From contig CM075760.1 of NCBI GenBank assembly GCA_037974335.1, positions 56,662,890 to 56,726,889 of the forward strand: a stretch of DNA of 64,000 nucleotides, in the 5' to 3' direction. This document shows positions 31,950-42,875 of this stretch, in pieces. The translations under genes were made by a program, and so were the position numbers. The stretch comes from Prionace glauca (Eukaryota > Chordata > Chondrichthyes > Carcharhiniformes > Carcharhinidae). Under the pieces are notes generated by a model that was not told the origin of the DNA, did not search any database, and worked only from the letters and a program-made list of their open reading frames with translations. Position 1 is the first letter of the stretch. Each line of letters begins with the position of its first letter.

Positions 31950-33446
31950 GAAGAATGGTGTCACCCACATTTTCCAGAAATTTCTAATTTCATTCCACAT
32001 TACAAGGAGGGGAATGGGGAAAAATCCCTTTGCATCCTCCCCTCCTATTGCCAGGACAACTTTACTCCCAAACAGGATAACGGAGTGTGTCATGCAAATT
32101 AAAGACCAGACCAAAAACTGGAACAAAATATTGAATTTCGCATAGAATAACCAAGACTTCAGTATGAAACTAGAAGATGGAAGAGGGGCTTTCGGGGAGT
32201 TAATTCATCCACAAAGTTTACTCTCCCATGAATAATACAAGTGCATGTTTAGCTCAAATTATATAAAAATGTGTCGACAGCCAACACTCTTGGCAGCTGT
32301 GTTCAAATGCATGTCAAATAAGCCCACGCTTTTCTGCAAAAATATCTTTGAAAATGATTTTTCTCCACTCTGTATTTTTTACTAAATGAAAAAAAAATCA
32401 ATATGTATGATCACGAGAACTCGAGACAGGCTAAGACCCAACACAGAAAATTGGTGTAAGGGACTGTGTAGAATGACCTTCAAGAAAGACATCACATCCA
32501 CAACCCACGAGCTCAGAATGGAAGCTTTGTTTGAACGAGTCATTTAGAAAATCTGGTCTGGATTTCAAAATTCAAGCCACTCATGGAAAGCATTATTGTG
32601 AAAGGTGATTGTAAAGCATGCTTTTTGGGGACTCTTATGTGACAATGGTCTGCGGGGGGGTGGGGGGTGAATTCTGAAGACACATCCACTTGAAGTTCAG
32701 AGCGGACACCACAGCCATCTCCTGTGTTTATAGGGGATTGTGTTACTGAGAACCGTTGTCGGTTAAAGATTATACTTTATCATCCAAGTTAACCTTAAAA
32801 TCAGTGTAACTTTGGCTAAAGATTACAATTCCTTTTAAAAATACAGCTAACATTAATTTTAAAATCAGAAAATTCTTGTTTAAATCAGAATTGTTTGATG
32901 AAATCTCTGAATTACAAGTAAATCAAAATTACTTGTTTAAAGCTCTTACTGCATTCACATGTACAGACTTTTCCCTTGTCAGCCCCACAGTGGGCGCCAT
33001 TGTTTTTGAACTTTGCTGCTTTTCTGGGTGAACTCCAGCTCTCCATTCCTCCGGCAGCGTCACCGCTCAAACTGAGTCTTTCTCCAACCTGCGCTGTTAA
33101 TCTCACAGTTACTGTTTCTGAGTGAAAACCACCTCCACTTCACTGGCGTTGGAAGAGTTTACTGCTGCATTCAATTGAACTTTTACTTGTAATTGAGCCC
33201 GAAATTTGGACCCAGATCAGGGAGATATTTGTGTCAGTAGAAACAATAAAATTTACCCCATTAACAGCCAGATTTTAACCCGCATCAGCATTTTGTACCA
33301 TCAGCGCTTTGCAGCCGATTGCTCTCTTCTTTTTTGTTCTTCACATGTGACATTTCCAAGTCAGATGCTAAAGAGGAAATCTCTCTGTTACTGATTCTGA
33401 CAGAACTGAAAGTAACGCAAGATTGTTGTACAGCAATAAATCTACA
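31950..33446. other. Unassigned region after the receptor gene
   Basis: AT-rich, including a G-run near 32656. No open frame with family resemblance, no recognised repeat. It presumably includes the receptor 3' UTR. Confidence 0.5.
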
Positions 33447-33518
33447 TTCCCTGCCCGGGAATCGAACCTGGACCGTGGTGATAAGAGCGCCGAATCCTAA
33501 CCAATGGACCACCAGTGA
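33447..33518 (-). tRNA. tRNA-Glu-like relic, anticodon CTT
   Basis: Minus-strand sequence follows vertebrate tRNA-Glu: TGGTCCATTGGTTAGGATTC, GGCGCTCTTATC, GGTTCGATTCCCGG, CAGGGAA. The loop reads CTCTTAT, so the anticodon is CTT where Glu has CTC. The anticodon stem CGGCG/CACCA has two mismatches and the acceptor stem is imperfect. Most likely a pseudogene. Confidence 0.7.
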
Positions 33519-34164
33519 ATGTGATCCAACCTGTTTACAATATTAATTTATCCACGAATCACCTGCTTTTTATTTTATTTCGGGTTTTTTATTCACCAAA
33601 TGCAAGTTTATCCTTCAAATTTTCATGTTTATATCACACACAAGTGATTGCTTCAGCCAATGAAAGCAGCGAATCCTCTTAGCTGGAACATGAAATAGAC
33701 AGTGAGCTGCTTATGTGACACTTGCAGTTTCCAACCCCCAACAAACTCATCACTGCGGCCTCTGTGAAACTTACAGGGTAACACACTGCAGGCATTCATC
33801 ACGGAGAGCAACTGACACAAGTCATTACAAAACACTGTCATGTCAATTCTCTTTCTGTTTCTGTCGCTTCCTCTCATTCAGCTCCCTCTGGCTGTCCAGC
33901 TCACAGGGTCAGTTAGCTACTTGATATAGACACAGACAGTTGGTGAACCCGAGCTTTGCCTGGAAAGCAGGGAAAGCGAATATATGACACACGGCATTAA
34001 GAGGAGATGGAGCTTTAAAAAGACAGTACAAAGAGACAGAGATGTCCTATCTTCCTGATCCAGTTACTGATGTCGGGAATGTACACAGTGCGAATTATCC
34101 ACTGTCACACTCTCCTTCCAGCCGTGAGCACGGAGTTAAGTCTTGAAATGTTTGCAGTCTTGTT

Positions 34165-34755
34165 ACAGTAATTCAGGGTTTTGTGGAGACTACATTTGGA
34201 ATAGTGTGTGCAGTTTGGACCCCGGCATTTTAGACAGAATAAAAGCAAAATCTGAGGATGATCATCATTTCTTGTCATTCAGCTATCTAAATTTTACTAT
34301 TTCATAACTTTTCTTGTTTTGCCATTAACTGCTTTCTCTTTCCCCTGTTGCCTTCTCTGTTCATTGTTACCTCTTTATTTGATGTTATTTCCTATTTTTT
34401 TCGCCCCATTCTCTTCAGAATCCCCAGATTCCCTATATATCCTTGGTAACAGTGAGCAGTTCTCAGTTTGTGTGTGTGTAACCTTGAGTTTCATTAAGTT
34501 TTAGTCTTCCATTCTGTGTATCCGTGTAAATTTCTGGCATTCAAGCTTTGTTTTTAAGGCCGAATTATTTCATGAGGAAAGGTTAGAGAGACAAAGTCAT
34601 AGCCGCTGGAATTCAGAGTTAGAGTAGGCTACTTGATTGATATGTATAAAATACAAAGGGGTCTTGACAAGGCGGATGTGAAGAGAATAGTTCGTCATCT
34701 GGGTAAATCTATAACTAGGTATCACTGTTTCAAAGTAGGGATTCGCCCATTTAAA
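34165..34755 (+). mobile_element. Two old LINE scraps
   Basis: 34165-34235 reads like the CR1 segment TTTGTGGAGACTACATTTGG...GTGTGCAGTTTGGAC. 34573-34755 reads like the CR1/L3 C-terminal region (GGTTAGAGAGACAAAG, TGTATAAAATACAAAGGGGTC). Both are highly diverged. The stretches 33519-34164 and 34240-34572 contain nothing I recognise. Confidence 0.5.
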
Positions 34756-35794
34756 ATACCAATGCACCACAGCCTCCTCTAACGTATGTCTGTATTTATA
34801 AATACTCATCTGTAGCAATGCCCTTCCTTGCTGTGTCTCTGCATCATTCACTGCTCTCAGGCCGCGTTCATCTTTGTCCCTCAGTTGGATTGTCTCTGTA
34901 TCATTCAGCTCAATCTCACCCTTGCCTATGTCAATGACTTTTATAGCTCTCTCGAAGTGTATCGGTACATTGGGTGATATAGGAAGTGTACAGCTTAGGG
35001 GGTAAGGATATACTTGCCTGCATAGCACAGTTGATCAAACGTTTAGACATGGAGAGTTAGCGAGCACTGAGCCGATGCTCTACAGAGGTCTCATTCAGCC
35101 ACCTAGTCTTTGAAATTACTTAAACATTCACCAGAGGGACCAGACAATGACAGGGCTGATCCACTGAAGGATTCCTAAAACAGCTCCATGGCTAAACGTC
35201 ACAGATATTGCAGCATTGAATATAGGGAGCCGTTGAGCTGATGCAAAGACTGGGCCACACTCACCTGCATCGGAACATTGCTCAGGTTTTTAACAGGAAG
35301 TATGCACAGGGATAGGAAAACATATCTTTCAAGTTATCACCAGTTTACATTTGTATCTTGCTCAGACCCTACCTTACAGTCACATTCTTTGACCTGCTGC
35401 ATTATTTTGATCGCTGCTTGTTTCTCGGTTCTCAGATTGAACTGTTTTTAGACATACATTTCTCCCCACCTGTTCTATCTTGTGTTCACTTCCTCAACCT
35501 CATCTTCATCACTCTCTTTGTCAGCCGGAGATATGCCCTACCGCCCCGCCCCCTTTTCTATCGTCCCATTCCCGGGTTAAATCTCACAGCTCCGGAATCC
35601 ATCAGCTGCTGTCAGGCAGCTTTGAAACATTTTTAAATCTGAGGAATCTTTATTTGGTGAAACTGATCTTCCCAGATAAGCCTGAATTGAAGAAAATAAC
35701 AATTGGAAACGCAACACAAACTCTTTATCTGGTAGCTGTTCTCTCTCTCTCTCTCTCTCTCTTTCGCTGATTAACCGTTCAGTCTGATGGGATT
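34756..35794. other. Unassigned region with a short (CT)n tract
   Basis: A minus-strand frame of 143 codons covers 34597-35028 but resembles no family I know. A pure CT run lies at about 35741-35762. Nothing else recognised. Confidence 0.4.
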
Positions 35795-35979
35795 CTGCTG
35801 TGTGTTGTCTCAGCCGATCCTGGATTGAATTGGGTGACAGTTTGATCCGAGGTTAATGTGGTTTCCTCGGGGTGTGTGTCTGAGCGGCTGACAGCGCCGC
35901 TGCTCAATCTGACTGTTACTTTCTGCGATTCTCCACACAAACCTCAACAGACTGGAGCACCCAATGATAGGTGTGAAGC

Positions 35980-36018
35980 AGTTTTTGTACGGGGGTGAGA
36001 CTGATTTCTATCACTGTG
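35980..36018 (-). promoter_or_regulatory. 23-bp-spacer recombination signal sequence
   Basis: Minus strand: CACAGTG heptamer (perfect), 23-base spacer, ACAAAAACT nonamer (8 of 9). Confidence 0.93.
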
Positions 36019-36325
36019 AGTCTGAAAGCGCAGTAATAGCGGCCAGCGTCAGTCAGCTGCAGGCTCGAGATGGTTAAAATAGTTAATTTAGCCGAGGTCT
36101 GGAGATCAAGAGAGAAACGGGGTCCAAAACCTTCCCCTCTGTCTTCTCCTGTATTCCAGGACATTTTCAATATAATGAACTGCAAATCCTTCTGTGGCTG
36201 CTGTCTGTACCAATATAAGACATAGTCGCTTGCTGTAGTGCTGTAGGTACATCGAATAGTCACCGTTTCACCTTCTCTCCCCTCTGAAGACTGGGGCTGA
36301 GAAACAAAATCTCCATCACTCGGAT
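36019..36325 (-). CDS. TCR alpha-type V exon (duplicate B), looks functional
   Basis: Acceptor GTTACAG and a phase-1 exon. SDGDFVSQPQSSEGREGE, TIRCTYSTTASDYVLYWYRQQ, KDLQFIILKMSW, FGPRFSLDLQTSAKL and LQLTDAGRYYCAFR hold both cysteines and the core Trp. No stop. With the intact leader at 36542-36587 and the RSS, it is a complete V segment. Differences from duplicate A fall in both framework and complementarity-determining positions. Confidence 0.92.
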
Positions 36326-36541
36326 CTGTAACATGTTCAAGAAGAAGAAAAAAAATCTAAGTGTTGGACGTGCTGCTGAAATAATATTAACACTTTATAT
36401 TCACCGCGACATAACTGGAGTTATGAAATAAAAACAAATGATGGTGGAAATACACAGCAGGGTCAAGAACCACCACTGGGGAGGAGCAGAGATAAAGGTT
36501 CAGATCGCGATAACATTTAACCAGATTGGAGTCATCCTTAC

Positions 36542-36587
36542 TGATAAGAAACAGCCCGAACACAATGCAGACAGTGAGGAACTCCAT
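36542..36587 (-). CDS. Leader exon of duplicate B V segment
   Basis: ATG at 36587, MEFLTVCIVFGLFLI plus one base, donor GTAAGG. 46 nt, phase 1. The 216-bp intron leads to the V exon ending at 36325. The intact donor contrasts with the AGAAGG of duplicate A. Confidence 0.9.
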
Positions 36588-36854
36588 GGCGGCTGCAGAG
36601 CCCGGGGCTGTGACTAACCTTTAAAACTCCAAGCTCTGCCGGAACAGAATCTGTTTTTAACGTCACTTTCTGATCTCTAACTTCCCGTCCAATCAACAAT
36701 TTACAATCTACCCGTCATAGATTGAGATAAGATTTCAATGAGTTTCAGTGATCAGCTGAAGCTCTTTGACCTTCACTATTACATATCTGAGACTCAGTGA
36801 CTGAGTGGGTACAGTGTGTGGTGAGAGGGAAGAATCAGCTTCACTGACAAGGCC

Positions 36855-37027
36855 ATAAGAGATAGCAGCAGAATTAAGCCATTCGGCCCATTCGTGTCCA
36901 TACCACCGTTCAATCATGGCCGATATGTTTAAAATCCCCCCAGAATCAGAGAATCCCTACAGTGCACAAGTAGGCCATTCGGCCCATCGAGCCTGAACTG
37001 GCCCAATCCTGAACCGGACACTCCAAG
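36855..37027 (-). repeat. LINE 3' end and SINE tail, left of the CR1 insertion
   Basis: 36855-36946 is the minus LINE 3' end (CCATTCGGCCCATTCG). 36947-37027 is the minus SINE tail (CCATTCGGCCCATCGAGCC). The sequence stops at CTCCAAGG where the CR1 starts. Confidence 0.75.
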
Positions 37028-38684
37028 GTCTTAATGACATTACTGTTACGAGAGAGGTGGTGCTCGACAGACTGGAGGGGCTGATTGTGGACAAGTCCCC
37101 AGGACCGGATGGAATGCATCCGAGGGTTCTGAAAGAAATGGTGGAGGTGATAGTGGATGCCTTGGTGGTTATTTTCCAGACGTCGCTGGATTCCGGGGAA
37201 GTGCCGGAAGATTGGAAAACGGCTAATGTTACGCCGTTGTTTAAGAAGGGTGCCAGGCAAAAGGCAGGGAATTATAGGCCGGTTAGTTTAACGTCTGTGG
37301 TAGGTAAAATGTTAGAATCCGTCATTAAGGAGGAAATAGCGAGGCATCTTGAGGGGAATTGCTTGATAGGGCGGACGCAACACGGTTTCATTAAAGGGAA
37401 GTCGTGTCTGACAAATTTACTGGAGTTCTATGAGGATGTGTCTAGGGCAGTGGATAGAGGAGAGCCGGTGGATGTGGTCTTTCTGGATTTTCAGAAGGCG
37501 TTTAACAAGGTACCTCACAAGAGGTTATTGCAGAAGGTCGGGGGACATGGAGTTGGGGGTAGGGTGTTAGCGTGGATAAAGGATTGGTTGTCAAATAGGA
37601 GGCAGAGAGTGGGGGTCAATGGGTGCTATTCGGATTGGCGGTTGGTGACTAGTGGGGTGCCCCAGGGGTCGGTGCTGGGGCCTCAGCTATTTACCATTTA
37701 TATAGATGATCTGGAGGAGGGAACCGAGTGCAGGGTGTCGAAATTTGCTGATGACACCAAGATTGGGGGAAAGGCAAATTGTGCGGAGGGTGTGGAGAGT
37801 CTGCAGAAGGATCTAGATAGGCTGGGCGAATGGGCCAGGAAATGGCAAATGGAATTTAATGTTGGCAAGAGTGAGGTGGTCCACTTTGGTAGGAAGAATA
37901 GTAGGAAGGACTATTACTTACGTGGCGAAAAACTGCAGCAGGCGACGGTGCAGAGGGACCTCGGGGTCCTTGTGCATGAATCGCAAAAACCCAGCTTGCA
38001 GGTGCAGCAGGTGGTCAGGAAGGCGAATGGGATGCTGGCCTTCATAGCGAGGGGGATTGAATATAAAAGTAGGGAGGTCTTGCTGCAGCTGTATAGGGCA
38101 TTGGTGAGGCCGCAGCTGGAGTACTGTGTGCAGTTTTGGGCGCCGCACCTGCGCAAGGATATTTTGGCCCTGGAGGGAGTGCAGAGGAGGTTTACTAGGC
38201 TGACACCAGAGTTGAGGGGATTGAGCTATGAGGAGAGGCTGAATAAACTAGGCTTGTACTCGTTAGAGTTTAGAAGAATGAGGGGAGATCTCATTGAGAC
38301 GTATAAGATGATGAATGGGATCGATAGGATAGAAGTGGAGAGACTCTTCCCGCTCAAAAAAGTCAGTAGGACTAGGGGTCACAGCCTCAAGATAAAGGGG
38401 AGGCGGTTTAGAACGGTGTTGAGGAGGAACTTCTTCACTCAAAGGGTGGTGATTCTCTGGAATTCTCTGCCCGTTGAAGTGGTGGAGGCTGCCTCGCTAA
38501 ATATTTTTAAGAAGCGGGTTGATGAGTTTTTGATAAGAGAAGGGATTAAGGATTATGGGGAGAGGGCGGGAAGGTGGAACTGAGCCACGACAGATCAGCC
38601 ATGATCTTATTGAATGGCGGGGCAGGCTCGAAGGGCTAGATGGCCTACTCCTGCTCCTATTTCTTATGTTCTTATGTTCTTATG
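37028..38684 (+). mobile_element. Young CR1-like LINE, 5'-truncated, with an intact partial ORF2
   Basis: 1.66 kb from TCTTAATGACATTACTG to a TTCTTATG repeat tail. Its boundaries are set by comparison with the unoccupied site at 18076 in duplicate A. A one- or two-base microhomology (G or GG) at the left junction is compatible with target-primed insertion. It is younger than the duplication. Confidence 0.95.
37030..38583 (+). CDS. CR1-like ORF2, reverse transcriptase part (5'-truncated)
   Basis: Open from the truncation point to the natural stop. Contains SPGPDGMHPRV, FLDFQKAFN (a D-to-N change after the box), [11 protein letters not shown], the FADDT catalytic box and the full C-terminal region ending GERAGRWN. 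Without the endonuclease and promoter it cannot act alone. Its integrity points to recent insertion. Confidence 0.9.
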   Translation, partial: LNDITVTREVVLDRLEGLIVDKSPGPDGMHPRVLKEMVEVIVDALVVIFQTSLDSGEVPEDWKTANVTPLFKKGARQKAGNYRPVSLTSVVGKMLESVIKEEIARHLEGNCLIGRTQHGFIKGKSCLTNLLEFYEDVSRAVDRGEPVDVVFLDFQKAFNKVPHKRLLQKVGGHGVGGRVLAWIKDWLSNRRQRVGVNGCYSDWRLVTSGVPQGSVLGPQLFTIYIDDLEEGTECRVSKFADDTKIGGKANCAEGVESLQKDLDRLGEWARKWQMEFNVGKSEVVHFGRKNSRKDYYLRGEKLQQATVQRDLGVLVHESQKPSLQVQQVVRKANGMLAFIARGIEYKSREVLLQLYRALVRPQLEYCVQFWAPHLRKDILALEGVQRRFTRLTPELRGLSYEERLNKLGLYSLEFRRMRGDLIETYKMMNGIDRIEVERLFPLKKVSRTRGHSLKIKGRRFRTVLRRNFFTQRVVILWNSLPVEVVEAASLNIFKKRVDEFLIREGIKDYGERAGRWN

Positions 38685-38935
38685 TTGATTGGGTTGATTA
38701 GCCACGGTAAGTTGCTCCGTAATGTCAGGGGGATTAGAAGGTAAAGGTATGGTGTTACGGGGATAGCACGGGACCTGGGTGGGATTGTTGCCGGTGCAGG
38801 CTCGATGGGCCAAATGGCCTCTTCCTGCACTGTAGGGATTGTATTCTACGATTCAATCCCACCCAAGCCTATTCCTGTAACGCCACATATTTACCAGGCC
38901 ATCCCCCTGACTCTAGGGTCAATTTGCCATGGCAG
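38685..38935 (+). repeat. SINE 3' end and remaining older SINE piece, right of the CR1
   Basis: 38685-38857 is a plus-strand SINE 3' part (GATGGGCCAAATGGCCTC, CTGTAGGGATTGTATTC). 38858-38935 is the resumed minus-strand SINE. Confidence 0.75.
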
Positions 38936-38939
38936 GTGA

Positions 38940-39262
38940 AACTAGAATTAGGGGGCATAGCTCAAAGTAAAGGGAAGCAGACTTAGGACTGAGTTAAGAA
39001 GGAACTTCTTTACAGAAAGGTTTATGAATCTGTGGAATTCACTGCCCAGTGAAGCAGTTGAGGGTGCTTCACTGAATGTTTTTTTAAGGCAAAGATAGAT
39101 AAATTTTGGACGGTAAAGGTATTAACGTTTGTGGTGAGTGGGCGAGTAAGTGGAGCTGAGTCCACGAAATGATCAGCCATGGTCTTACTCAATGGTGGAG
39201 AAGGCTCGAGGGGCCAAATGGCCTGGTCCTGCTCCTGCTCTTATGTTCTTATGTCCTCATGT
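38940..39262 (+). mobile_element. CR1/L3-type LINE 3' fragment
   Basis: Contains AACTTCTTTACAGAAAGG, GTGGAATTCACTGCCC, AAATGATCAGCCATGGTC and GGCCAAATGGCCTGG, ending in CTTATGTTCTTATG. Confidence 0.8.
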
Positions 39263-39629
39263 GTCTTATTTACCCTGAACACTCACAAATCTATCAACTG
39301 GCTTCAAAAACTAAACGATTGAACATCTACCATCGTTATGGAACAGAAGGCATTTAAGCGAATGTTGTTGATTTCACGGATTTTAATCTTTGAGATGGAA
39401 GACTGATGGGTGTTATTTAATGTTGTGATAACAGCTCCAGAGTATTTCATTTAGAGAATCGTTCGTAAGCCACAGAAACAACTATTTTGCATAGAATGAC
39501 ACAAGTTCAGCACTGCAGAAATAGATCATTTTGGCTCGCTGCTCTTTATAATATTTCTTTGTTTATATTAACAGTTCACTATCTGCGTCAGATATCTGAC
39601 TCAGTGAGAGGAAGTGAGATGTCTTTGCT

Positions 39630-39668
39630 GGTTTTTGTACGGACTAACTGTGCCTCTGTAACAGTGTG
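39630..39668 (-). promoter_or_regulatory. 23-bp-spacer recombination signal sequence, consensus nonamer
   Basis: Minus strand: CACACTG (6 of 7), exactly 23 bases, ACAAAAACC (9 of 9). The strongest nonamer in the window. The 39263-39629 stretch before it has no recognised feature. Confidence 0.93.
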
Positions 39669-39975
39669 GGGATCAGCGCACAGTGATACATGGCAGAGTC
39701 AGAGAAACGGACCCCGGTGATCGTCAAAGGAACTGCTTTCCTGTCTAGGTTCAAATCAGCAGAGGTCCGATATGGGAAATCTGGAGACTCTTCTCCATCC
39801 GCCGTGCCATGTATCTTCAGTAAATATTTCGGAGCCTCCCCGGGATGTTGGATGTACCATAAAAAATTTGGGAAACTGTATTTTGTTGTGTAATTGCATT
39901 TCAGTGATACCGTCTGTCCTTCCTGAACCGCTAATTTAGGCGGCCCCTGGGAAACTGAATCTTGCCCACTGGTTC
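39669..39975 (-). CDS. TCR alpha/delta-type V exon, looks functional
   Basis: Acceptor TTGTTACAG, phase-1 exon: SGQDSVSQGPPKLAVQEGQ, VSLKCNYTTKYS with first Cys, FLWYIQHPGEAPKYLLKI, RTSADLNLDRKAVPLTI, and FSDSAMYHCALIP with second Cys (YHC in place of the usual YYC). Open throughout. With its leader and RSS it is a complete V segment of a different family from the 36.2-kb one. Confidence 0.9.
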
Positions 39976-40060
39976 CTGTAACAAAACATAGAATGTTTGA
40001 GATATCTACGAGTGAAAATAGCCCATAAAACACACACTGACGATTTGAGCTCAGACTCAC

Positions 40061-40106
40061 CGGGCAGAATGGCCATTATTACCAGTAAAACACATAGGGA
40101 ACTCAT
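40061..40106 (-). CDS. Leader exon of the third minus-strand V segment
   Basis: ATG at 40106, MSSLCVLLVIMAILP plus one base, donor GTGAGT. 46 nt and phase 1; the intron is 85 bp. An ATG further upstream in the same frame could extend it, but the chosen start gives the standard leader length. Confidence 0.88.
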
Positions 40107-40286
40107 GGTTCCTGTTTGAACTGTAAGCAGCGACACTGTTTAAAATATATTGCTTCTTCTGGTTTATCTCAGAATGAGCTCAGCTCAGAGGCGGCTTCAA
40201 TTGTTGGGAAATTGGAGGCTTTTCTCAGCACTACGATTGGCTGGTCTCCTTTAGATGAAATTAGCTGCGGACTAATCACTGATCAG

Positions 40287-40370
40287 AGATGCCTCACAGC
40301 GCCACGTATCTGGGTTCGATTCCCAGCTCAGATCACTATCTGTGTGAAGTCTGCCGCTCAGAATGATTAG
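40287..40370 (+). repeat. SINE head fragment
   Basis: GCCTCACAGCGCC, GGGTTCGATTCCCAG B box, then GTGTGAAGTCTGCC. The 5' A box and the 3' part are missing. The 40371-40866 stretch that follows has no recognised feature. Confidence 0.65.
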
Positions 40371-40866
40371 AGCTCAGCTGGGTGTTTTAATTTTATTTTC
40401 TCTCTTTGATCAGTAGGATCTGTCGCCAAGGCATCTATTCTCTGAAATAAATACAAAGCTCTGGCTACACTCTGAGCTCTTTATAGTGATGTCTTGTAGA
40501 AAGTGGTATGAGATAATTCGCTGCTCAGCCTATTTCTGCTACACGGCGAGTGACATTAGGCCTTTCTTTCTGATTCGATATTCCGCAACTTTCTGAGACA
40601 CAAAACGTTCCGAACAGTCTGGCCTGACAGCAATGAGAGCAGCAAACAGAAAGTATGGCCAGGGACACTACAGACACAAAGCAAGTAAAACCATGGCGTT
40701 GTCAGCAGCTGTCACAGATGGCAGAGCGGAAATAGCGACAGTAAAGCTGCAGCAATGTGTGAACATCCTGGAGCTGCTCAGCGCTCAAGTGAATGAGAAA
40801 AGCATAACGTTGCTTGTGCGTGAAGGGAGCCGATTCAACTGACACAATTAACCTCCCTGTGGGTAA

Positions 40867-41300
40867 TTGAAAAAGCTGCCACTATTGTCCATCTACAAGG
40901 CACGGATCAGCAGTATAATGGAATACTCTCCACTTGCCTGGATGAGTACAGCTGAAACAACGTTCAAGAAACTCGACACAAACCATGAAAAAGCAGCCTG
41001 CTTGATTACTTCCTCTCCCATAAAACAATTACTCCCACCACCACTTACGCACAGTGGCAGCCGTGTGCACCATTTACAAGATGCACAGCAGCGACTCACC
41101 AAAGTTCCTTATGCATCACAATCCAAACACAGAAACACTCCCACCCAGGCGGACAAAGCCAAGGCAGCGGGCAAATGGGAACACCACCACTTGGTTGTTG
41201 CACACCAAATCACTCACCAGCCTGACTTGGAAATATATGACTGTTCCTTCACCGTCCTGGGTTAAAAGCCTGGAACTCCCTCGTCAATGGCGCAGTAGGT
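40867..41300 (+). mobile_element. LINE RT C-terminal fragment of a jockey-like family
   Basis: Reads LSIYKARISSIMEYSPLAWM, TFKKLDTNHEKAACLI, LTHSGSRVHHLQDAQ, HHHLVVAHQITH, PDLEIYDCSF. This order is typical of a common fish non-LTR family usually annotated jockey-like; it is not CR1. Frame broken near the end. Confidence 0.7.
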
Positions 41301-41304
41301 GTAC

Positions 41305-41541
41305 ATAGAAACATAGGAAAACTACAGCACAATACAGGCCCTTCAGCCCACAACGTTTTGCCGAACATATCCCTACCTTAGAGATTACTCGGCTTACCTA
41401 TAACCCTCTATCTTATTAAGTTCCATATACTTATCTATAAGTCTCTTAAAAGACCCTATCGACTCCTGCTCCATCATCGTTGCCGGCAGCCCATTCCATG
41501 CGCCCACCACTCTCTGAGTGAAAAACATACCCCTGACATCG
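41305..41541 (-). mobile_element. CR1-like LINE 3' fragment
   Basis: ACTACAGCACAATACAGGCC, TTCAGCCCACAACG and CCACCACTCTCTGAGTGAAA match LINE 3' ends on the minus strand. The 41542-41885 stretch after it has no recognised feature. Confidence 0.75.
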
Positions 41542-41885
41542 ATCGGTTTCAATCACTCATGTTGAATTTTATTTATTTTTCTGTAGCTTTGTGAGAGTTT
41601 CTCAAGAATATTAATCTCATTGTCAAGTGCGTGACCTGTTAACACTGAACGCTTCGTTCTGAACGGTAGATTTCGTCGGGTTGTGACTTTAATTAAAATA
41701 ATATACGGATTGTACAACAGCGGATTTAGGTGCAGATCCCCTGAGAGAAACAAATGCAGCCACCCGAAACATCCAAGCTAAGGAATGAAGATAAACGAAT
41801 AAAAAGGCAGTGAGTGAATCAAAGGCCGATACAATGATCGAAGGAGAGAGATGAGTAGAGAGGAACAGATGGAGAGGCGGAGAGA

Positions 41886-42289
41886 TAAGAACATAAGAAC
41901 ATAAGAACATAAGAAATAGGAGCAGGAGTAGGCCATCTGGCCCTTCGAGCCTGCCCCGCCATTCAATAAGATCATGGCTGATCTGTCGTGACTCAGCTCC
42001 ACCTTCCCGCCCTCTCCCCATAACCCTTAATCCCTTCTCTTATCAAAAACCCATCAACCCGTTTCTTAAAAATATTTAGCGAGGCAGCCTCCACCACTTC
42101 AACGGGCAGAGAATTCCAGAGATTCACCACCCTTTGAGTGAAGAAGTTCCTCCTCAACTCTGTTCTAAACCGCCCCCCCTTTATCTTGAGGCTGTGCCCC
42201 CTAGTCCTACTGTCTTTTTTGAGCGGGAACAGTCTCTCCACCTCTATCCTATCCATCCCATTCATCATCTTATACGTCTCAATGAGATC
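41886..42289 (-). mobile_element. Young CR1-like LINE, severely 5'-truncated
   Basis: A (CATAAGAA)n tail and 3' UTR nearly identical to the copy ending at 1607. It breaks off at ATGAGATC. Flanked by non-CR1 sequence on both sides. The 42290-42875 stretch that follows is unassigned. Confidence 0.93.
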
Positions 42290-42875
42290 GGGGGCAGACA
42301 TTGAGATAAGTGAGGGAGAGACGGGAAGGAAATAGATGATGGTACGGTGAAGGGAACAGTTGCAGATATGTAGAGATAATACAGAGGGAGACACAAAGAG
42401 AGACAAACGAACAGATGCCAAGAGAAAGAGATAGACAGTGACAGAAACAATCGTGTCCAACTTGAAAATCAATGGCCTAAATCCAATCAGAATTCCAGAA
42501 AGGGAAAGAAAAATAACTTAATTTAGAGCGTGATGCCAGCAGGGAGATTTCCGAGAACCCCCAAAACACCCTCAGAATGAATCCAGTATCACTATTACAT
42601 TGTGATTCTGCCCCTGTCCCTGCAGTAAACACGCACATGCAGTGAGGCAGCCCCATCTGGCGGCGATCCGAGGTAATTTATTATTTTCTGGAAAACCACC
42701 CAATTCTCAGAATACGGAAGGACGTTAGTTTTAAGCCAATGTTTATTTATTAGTGTCACAAGTCTGGACGAATAAGTTCTGAGTTTCACTTTCTCCCTGT
42801 TCCTCTCTGGTTGTCCGGCACGTTCAAATGGATTAATTTACATTGTATTAATAAAAGTATGGCAAAATATAATTT

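Larger units (their letters stand above)
35795..38935. repeat. Segmental duplication copy B (V segment plus later CR1)
   Basis: Counterpart of 16846-18338. It includes the V exon, leader, 5' flank and the nested LINE/SINE debris at 36855-37027 and 38685-38935, but it is lengthened by a CR1 at 37028-38684. The match ends at about 38935. Confidence 0.9.

Noticed and set aside
34597-35028. 143-codon minus ORF as a gene
   Set aside because: No domain, no homologue recognised, partly overlaps a LINE scrap on the other strand.
40633-40842. 69-codon ORF with a coil-like composition
   Set aside because: Short, no repeats or motif, no splice sites supporting it.
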